Source: Dissophora ornata
Taxonomy: Eukaryota; Mortierellomycota; Mortierellomycetes; Mortierellales; Mortierellaceae
Reading direction: 5' to 3'
DNA length: 34,607 nt
Assembly: GCA_025201705.1 (NCBI GenBank)
Contig: MU616881.1
Coordinates: forward strand, 1-34,607
Shown piece by piece: positions 29,201 through 34,607 of this stretch (the stretch's first letter is position 1; every line of letters begins with the position of its first letter). The translations under genes were made by a program, and so were the position numbers. The notes under the pieces were generated by a model. That model was not told the origin of the DNA. It searched no databases and saw only the letters and a list, made by a program, of their open reading frames with translations.

Positions 29201-30162
29201 AGTTTGCTGAGATCATCCATAACCTCTTCACGGCGGGCATTGCTCTTTGCGAGCTGCAGCCATTGTTATACAAGGGAAAGAGAGAGAGAGAGAGAGAGAG
29301 CGACGGACGAGCGTAAGTTCGCCATTCCCTGTACCATGTTTGATCTGTTTACAATACATGATCTGTAGACCAAGGTGAGCCCTCTTGCTCAACACACCTT
29401 TCTTAGCTCAGCTCGGAGTTCTTCGATGGGCGTATAAAATACGTGCCTCCAGAGACGCTCATCAACCGACTTTTCGACTGCGGCAATCAAATCTTCAAGC
29501 AAGGTGGTTTCGTAGATGTCTTTGAGACTAACGCGCAAGATAATAGCAGCATGTCATCGTCAACCGTTTGTATTGAGAGACAGTAAGGAGCAGACGTTTG
29601 TATTAGCAGATTTACAGAGTAACAGCAGTGGTGCTTCGCATCGCTCTGAGAGCGATTTTTTTGACCCCTACCTGTCTCTTAAGAATGCCAGCTCCTCCTG
29701 GCTAGATCGGAAGTGGCTCGAGGGAGGTACCTGAAAGCCCTGTTCGTCCTGTGGCACTTGCTGCTGCTGTCGACCGGAGCGACGTTGGTTCTGAGGGGAA
29801 GGAGCGGACCCCTGTCGACGCTGGTGCAGGGATGTCGAGGAGGTGTCCGAGAGATTCGAGCGCCGTTCACTAGCGGGTGACGAAGGATGCGAAGAGCTGC
29901 TGGATCGATATCCCACTTTGTTGGCTTCTACATGTTGTTGGATTGTCTGCTCAATCAAGGAGGCATCTCTATCGACGAGAACAAAGCCAGTTAGGGCCTT
30001 CATGCGGCAACATGTTTGCGGCAAAACAAAAGGCTCCGGGAAGTCAAGGGGTAAGATCGCTTGGGCAGCATACACCACAGGCAGAGGTGGTCCTTACAAG
30101 TAAAGTTGTCGCACAATCTGGATGTGATGTTCAGGAGAGAGTTGGCTGGCGGTACTTGACAT
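26277..30162 (-). CDS. EST1/SMG6-like protein with TPR and PIN-like domains
   Basis: Seven exons on the minus strand: 30162-30098, 29968-29672, 29527-29398, 29253-28673, 28582-28316, 28224-27426 and 27326-26277. Six GT-AG introns of 90-144 bases keep the frame throughout, giving 1062 residues. Residues about 121-360 carry the 14-3-3-like/TPR signature of EST1, SMG5, SMG6 and SMG7 (ETTLLEDLIAAVEKSVDERL, KCFIYLGDLARYR, FPDSGKPYGQLAILASYAND). An EST1-type helical region follows. The C-terminus (about 835-1055) is PIN-like (VVDFSVLVWR, IVPLDVIDRLDKAKKG, FVLLTEDPDL) with an acidic Ser/Glu insertion (about 930-995). SMG6 relatives cleave nonsense-containing mRNAs; EST1 relatives also act at telomeres. 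Here the second catalytic acidic position (NDDLIL in SMG6) reads NVPRVWRAIL, so nuclease activity is uncertain. Telomere or decay role: unresolved. Confidence 0.88.
29281..29300. repeat. (AG)10 microsatellite within an EST1-like intron
   Basis: Runs of agagagag at 29279-29300 lie inside the third intron of the minus-strand gene, close to its 3' splice site (read on the minus strand as a CT-rich tract before the CTGCAG acceptor). There it doubles as the polypyrimidine tract. Confidence 0.85.
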
Positions 30163-30544
30163 CCTCTATGGCCATGTTATAGCAAATGCCACAAGAAGAG
30201 AGAGAGCAAAACAAAGAAAGAATCGAAAAGGTGCCGTAGTGGCGGTGTCCGAGAATGCGATGCAATGTGGCGAAGACGGGGAAGGCTGTCGGCTGCGGTT
30301 GTAGTCTTGTTGGTGGTGTGGTGAAGAACGAAGTGAAGCATGCACGCCGATGGCAAAGTGCAGAGAAAAGACTTGCGCTAAGCCATGACTTTTTTCCCTT
30401 CTTTTTTTTTTTCTTGTTTGTCACTGGCTTGCATTCCCATCTCCTCTCCACCAAGTGATTCAACCTTCCAATCTCGTCAACGCCATCCTGCCCGCTGAGT
30501 CTTCCTCCGAGGATACATTGCCAAGCACCCATACACACACCGCC
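30163..30544. promoter_or_regulatory. divergent promoter between EST1-like gene and SPCS2
   Basis: 382 bases separate the two ATGs (30162 minus, 30545 plus). The region has a T/C-rich run at 30395-30420 (ttttttccc..cttttttttttttc) and 'cccatctcctctccacc' before the plus-strand gene. On the minus-strand side 'tgttttgctctctctcttcttg' can be read. No separate gene is supported. Confidence 0.55.
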
Positions 30545-31575
30545 ATGACCACGGAAGGAAACGGTATGTGATTTACAATCGCGTCATGTGGCCATGTTTC
30601 ATGACCTGATTATGACAACAGAAACGCTGTTTGTGCCCCTCACCTAATGCCCATGTTGCTTGAATCCCGCGCCCTATAGCCCGCATCACCAAGGCCGACA
30701 AGTCCAACCTGCTCGACTTGAAGAGTGCCTGCGACGATGCTCTGAAGGAGGTAAAATTCACATGCGGGTTCATCGTACTCTGGCGATTTGACAATTCAAC
30801 GGACGCTGTACGACTGCCACGTTTCAGCTTTTGTGTGCTCACTCTTTCTTCCCTCTCTCTCCCAATACTCCCTGCACACAGTATCTGGAATCAAAGGCAC
30901 AATACCGACAGAGCCACAGACACACAGACACTAAACTTGTTCTAGGATACCTTGGCTGTGCTTTTGCCGCTGCAGGATCATACTACGGATACATCCACCC
31001 ATTTGAACTGCCAGCGACAAAGCTGTGGACCTTCGTCAGCATTGTTCTGTAAGCGAGATTCCCCCGCGTTTTGTTCGAGATGAAAAGGCTACGGCCGTCG
31101 TCCCAACCAGAGTGGCCGATTAGCTATGCTGACGCATTCGTTTTGGTCTCCCAATTGGGTTCTAGGTACTATCTGAGCAACGTCTTGATGATGGCGTATT
31201 CGTATTTTGTCGAGAAAGAGACTGTCTTTGCAGGATCCAAGACAACTCCAGTAAGTTTCATGGATCCGGCCACATCATTCAAGAGACCATCTGTTTTAAT
31301 CTCAGGATCCTGATCTCTGCCTCCTATTATAGAATGGTGTCCAGACCATCTCCGTGGGCTCCTCGGTGAAGCACTACAACCCCTACTACGATCTCGACAT
31401 CCGCATGGAGTTCTCTGGCTCGTCCGCAAAGACAAAGATAAAGAAGGCTACTCATCAGCAGTTCTCGACAGCTTTCCGCTTCTGGTTTGATGAGGATGGC
31501 GTATTGGCGCAGGATCAGTTTGAGGCTGACATCGCAAAATTCTTTGCTAACACTGAGGCCACGCATGTTGAATAA
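30545..31575 (+). CDS. SPC2: signal peptidase complex subunit 2 (SPC25)
   Basis: Five exons, 30545-30563, 30680-30750, 30882-31048, 31166-31250 and 31333-31575, give 194 residues, within the usual size of the family. After a short cytosolic N-terminus (LLDLKSACDDALKEYLES) come two membrane helices, at about residues 49-68 (LVLGYLGCAFAAAGSYYGYI) and 78-100 (LWTFVSIVLYYLSNVLMMAY). The C-terminal cytosolic domain then follows (YNPYYDLDIRMEFSG, FRFWFDEDGVLAQDQFEADI). This is the topology of SPCS2/Spc2, the non-catalytic subunit of the ER signal peptidase that helps it interact with the translocon. All four introns are GT-AG and short (82-131 bases). AATAAA at 31642. Head to head with the EST1-like gene. 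Confidence 0.93.
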
Positions 31576-31797
31576 GGAGTGGTCTATGAGAGAACACGTC
31601 CATTGAAAGATATCAGCCAACGTAGTACCGCCAATATCACCAATAAAACGAACCCTGTCGATACATATGACGCGTCGCTGCCATACGCGTCCACGACGCG
31701 CAGGGCGCAGTCACGAAAAAGGTTTCTCCGTTTTCCATTCTTCGTCTCCGTTCTTCGTTCTCCATTCTTCGTTCAACCACAACCACGTTTATACATC

Positions 31798-34201
31798 ATG
31801 CCAGCTGTCGAAAACATTTCCGGCACCACCCAGCTTGAAACGACCCTTGTCACATTCACTTCCCTGACGGAACCTCAGGCCATCAACGATGCCTTAGTCA
31901 TCCTCAATCATGCCCTGCAAGGTTCGAGCATTCCAAGAACAAACAGAACGCAGCAACGCACCAACCATCGTATGATAGCGTTTCTAAAATCGAACCCTTG
32001 TTTTCCTTGCAGGACCAAACTCGACTGAAGTTGTGCAACAGATTTTGAGGTTCATCCCCTTACACCACTTCCTCCAGCTCCTGCAAACAGACCAAGGCGA
32101 CGACACAGAATACATTATCGAGAAGACGTGCAACGTACTGGAGGCTGTCCTTCGAGATCAACCCTATTCTACTCTGATTCAGGATCCAATCCTATGTGAG
32201 GCGCTCTTGCAGGCGCTCAACTCGCCTATGCCGCGTATTCACGCCTTGGGGCTTTCGCAGGTTGATAAAGTTGCAAAAGAAGACGTTTCTACTCTGCGGT
32301 CGATGGTACGTCAATAAGCGTTGTTGGTCTGATTGCGCAGTACCGTTTATTTCCTCAATATCCTACGTTAACAATGAATTCTCCCTCATGGATGGCTACT
32401 AATAGCTGGAGACAGATATTTTCAAGGCCACAGTGGAGGGCATTGCCTCGGATAGTATTTCAATAGCAGAGCGATCTAAAATGACACTGTTGAAGGTAAG
32501 ATCGTGCTACTATTTTGGATTTGCCACATTTACAAGGATATTGTATCTCTGAACAAGTCAATTCCTCAACTCCGAATACAGATTTGCGATACCCAGGAGC
32601 AACTCCAGAAGGTCATCAACTACGACGGCTCGTTCTGCATTATTCGAGATCTTACCCAGTCCAAGTATGTTGCATCATGCCCGGATGTAACATCTCTGAC
32701 CAACAGTCTATAGTGGATTAACACAAAATCACTTCAACGTTTTAGGAGTTCCATTGTGCAGTTGCGTATGATCGAGGTATTGGCGGCTTTGGCGGGAAAG
32801 TCACGAGAGTTATTGAGTATCCTGGAGCAGTCTGGCCTTCTGGGCTCTCTCAAAGGTGGACTTGGTGCGGCAGATATTTTGACGCGATTCAACATTATCG
32901 AGATCCTCTCAGAGGTAAGCGTTCAAGTTGGCGGTACCACCAATCTCAATTTCAGAGAACTGAAGACATCATACAGGCTCAGGAAATCAAACCACGTTCT
33001 ATTGATTTCCACCATTTTAGTTTGGCGAAACGACAGCTGGAAGTGAATTTTTGGATCATTCGGGCATCTTGACACAGCTAGCTACCGTAGTCGAAGATGA
33101 AGTAAATCAGGACAGCCTGGGCGTGCACGCGATAGCCAAGCTGTATGGCAAATTGGGCGCGTCCAGCGAGGTCGATTTCGTGACGTTAGACATGAAGTAT
33201 CAGATCCTTTCTCAGCTTGAGAGACTATTAATCGGCGATGATGATTTTGAACCCGAGGAGACTTTGAAGGTATGGAGGATTAAGGCGCTAGGTCTGGCCC
33301 TGGCTTACTGTGATTTGTACTTATTGTTTGCTGCCACTGTCTTTGCGTTAGATTGAAGCCATGTCCTCAATCGGATTGATTGGCGGTAATGTCCAGAACA
33401 TTGAGTGGGTCTCGCAGAGTCAATGCGCAGATGTGTTCATTGATCGACTGGCATCACTGCCGCGGGACTTGAAGGTGGCATGGTATCACTCGTTGGCCCA
33501 GATCCTCACTTGCAGGTGCGTCCATGAGACAGTACGCAGAATTTCATCCTGCTGGAAAACCTTTCTTTTCTTTGACATCCCATTCTTACACTCCCCAATA
33601 CAGCCCGGATCCATCCCCAGAAACAGAAAAGGTTGTCCGTGAATTCTACAGCGAGCTGGAGAAACCAGGGCAGAGCGCGTTCCTTGCCCGCTTACTTGTC
33701 TCTGCCAAATCGCAAGCGGCAGAGTTGGCGATGGCTGCACTCTCTGTGATGATCCCTCTGGCGCATTATTCCTTTGGTGTCCAGGTATGTATTGCATGTT
33801 AAGAACTTCGTCCGCATTAGTAGAGTTCGAATTCTAAATGGATACGATTGCTTTATATTCAGAAAATGGGCGCCCAGCGAGATCTCATGACATTCCTCCT
33901 GGACCGAAACGCAGAGGTTTCACATTCTGAAAAGGTATAAAGGCGCATTGACCTTTGGTTACAATCATCCATGCCACGGCCTGTATTCTAACCGGACTTC
34001 ATATCACGATCCATACCATTTCAGGTGGCGAAATATGAAGTGATCGAAGCAATGCTCAATACCTTCCAGGAATCGAAGAGTGCCTCGGACATCGACCTTT
34101 TAACAATCGACCAAGTGTCTCGCCTGGACCTAGTGCGCCGCCAGGGGCCCTTCTACCGACGTGCAACAGCGACTGTCGCCATTCAGGACATAGCAGCATA
34201 A
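31798..34201 (+). CDS. PSMD5: 26S proteasome non-ATPase subunit 5, assembly chaperone (PSMD5/S5B)
   Basis: Ten exons, 31798-31921, 32013-32305, 32406-32495, 32582-32664, 32746-32914, 33021-33269, 33352-33515, 33604-33784, 33863-33934 and 34025-34201, give 533 residues (the human protein has 504). All nine introns are GT-AG, 81-99 bases, and the frame closes exactly. The protein is an all-helical ARM/HEAT-like repeat: LRFIPLHHFLQLLQTD, CNVLEAVLRDQPYSTLIQDP, AGKSRELLSILEQSGLLGSL, LPRDLKVAWYHSLAQILTC, ending in DLVRRQGPFYRRATATVAI, a conserved C-terminal feature of PSMD5. The family chaperones assembly of the proteasome base (RPT1/RPT2 module) and is not part of the mature 26S particle. AATAAA at 34207-34212. 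Confidence 0.92.
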
Positions 34202-34333
34202 CTTTGAATAAACCGATGCTTATTGGCTCCTCTCGAATACTAAGCTTGAGCTAGATTCCCGAGTCAAATACTCCATGTACTACACACGTAGTCGAACTTG
34301 GTTTTATCGGGACGATTGCTAGAAGATGAATGT

Positions 34334-34451
34334 TCATCGCCCTAAATGAGGCAGAGGGGTTGGCTTGCCGTCAGTCAGCTTCTCTTCCCACGACAGGAAG
34401 ATGGGCTGTGCAGAACACACCGCGAGCAGGTCGCAAGCCATGGTGTTCCAC
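34334..34451 (-). CDS. last exon of an unrecognised gene (partial)
   Basis: Read on the minus strand, a TTTTTAACATAG acceptor leads into an open frame of 38 codons (WNTMACDLLAVCSAQPIFLS then WEEKLTDGKPTPLPHLGR) ending in TGA at 34334-34336. The composition looks like real protein, and the splice acceptor is good. It converges on PSMD5 with about 130 bases between the two stops. The upstream exons would lie beyond the right edge of the window. The family is not recognised. Confidence 0.5.
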
Positions 34452-34498
34452 CTATGTTAAAAAGAAGACATGTCAGTATCATTGGCGTCATTATATCT

Positions 34499-34607
34499 GG
34501 CTACTCTAGGGCAGAGGGGTTGGACCCGTACCCGGCTACTCTAGGGAAGAGGGGTTGGACCCGTACCCGCTACTCTAGGGCAGAGGGGTTGAACCCGTAC
34601 CCGGCTA
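34499..34607. repeat. 35-bp minisatellite, at least three copies, cut by window end
   Basis: Units begin at 34499, 34534 and 34569 (35, 35 and 34 bases) with a partial fourth at 34603. Each has ctactctagg, gcagaggggttg and cccgtaccc segments. Two substitutions and one missing base distinguish the units. It would lie in the intron upstream of the exon at 34334-34451. Confidence 0.9.

Noticed and set aside
34499..34607. CTAGGG-containing end repeat considered as subtelomeric/telomeric sequence
   Set aside because: The unit is 35 bases and lacks TTAGGG/CCCTAA runs. The neighbouring genes are housekeeping, so an intronic minisatellite is more likely.

Overview
The window looks like nuclear DNA of an early-diverging filamentous fungus. 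Mortierellomycotina (Mortierella and relatives) fits best. The reasons are short GT-AG introns with CTAAC/CTAAAC-type branch sites, AATAAA-like 3' signals, compact gene spacing, several intronless F-box/leucine-rich-repeat genes, and fungal versions of DEG1/PUS3, SPCS2, PSMD5 and an EST1/SMG-type protein. The organism call is inference. No tRNA, rRNA or CRISPR was seen.

Two halves differ sharply. Bases 1 to about 18,600 are an accessory region built from repeated blocks. One composite repeat recurs at 1-2190, 8450-10500, 11395-14230 and, truncated, 17330-17965. In this annotation it is split into blocks XA, Z, a small-gene remnant and QR. Embedded in it is a family of very small two-exon genes for a proline/glutamine-rich protein with a C-terminal hydrophobic segment. 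Two copies are intact (2367-2990 and 14559-15180) and three are broken (about 1050, 9600 and 12600). The region also holds two copies of a Tc1/mariner-type MITE, one with a TA duplication that can be read against an empty paralogous site. A decayed hAT transposase, several minisatellites and microsatellites, one intact F-box gene (6244-8058) and one broken F-box copy (4364-5190) complete it.

Bases 18,600-34,607 are gene-dense. In order they are: F-box gene (+, 18641-20419); a different F-box gene (-, 20531-22345), convergent with it; a His-rich small protein (+, 22681-23004); tRNA pseudouridine synthase DEG1/PUS3 (+, 2 exons); a small membrane/coiled-coil protein (+, 2 exons); an EST1/SMG6-like protein with a C-terminal PIN-like domain (-, 7 exons, 30162-26277); signal peptidase complex subunit 2 (+, 5 exons); PSMD5, the proteasome base assembly chaperone (+, 10 exons); and the last exon of an unrecognised minus-strand gene at the right edge. 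Splice models were built by hand. Every junction used keeps the reading frame, but no transcript evidence was available.

The housekeeping genes do not form one pathway; they share promoters (22346-22680 and 30163-30544) and 3' space. The most distinctive part is the left half, where a fast-changing microgene family, F-box paralogues and DNA transposons have been amplified together.
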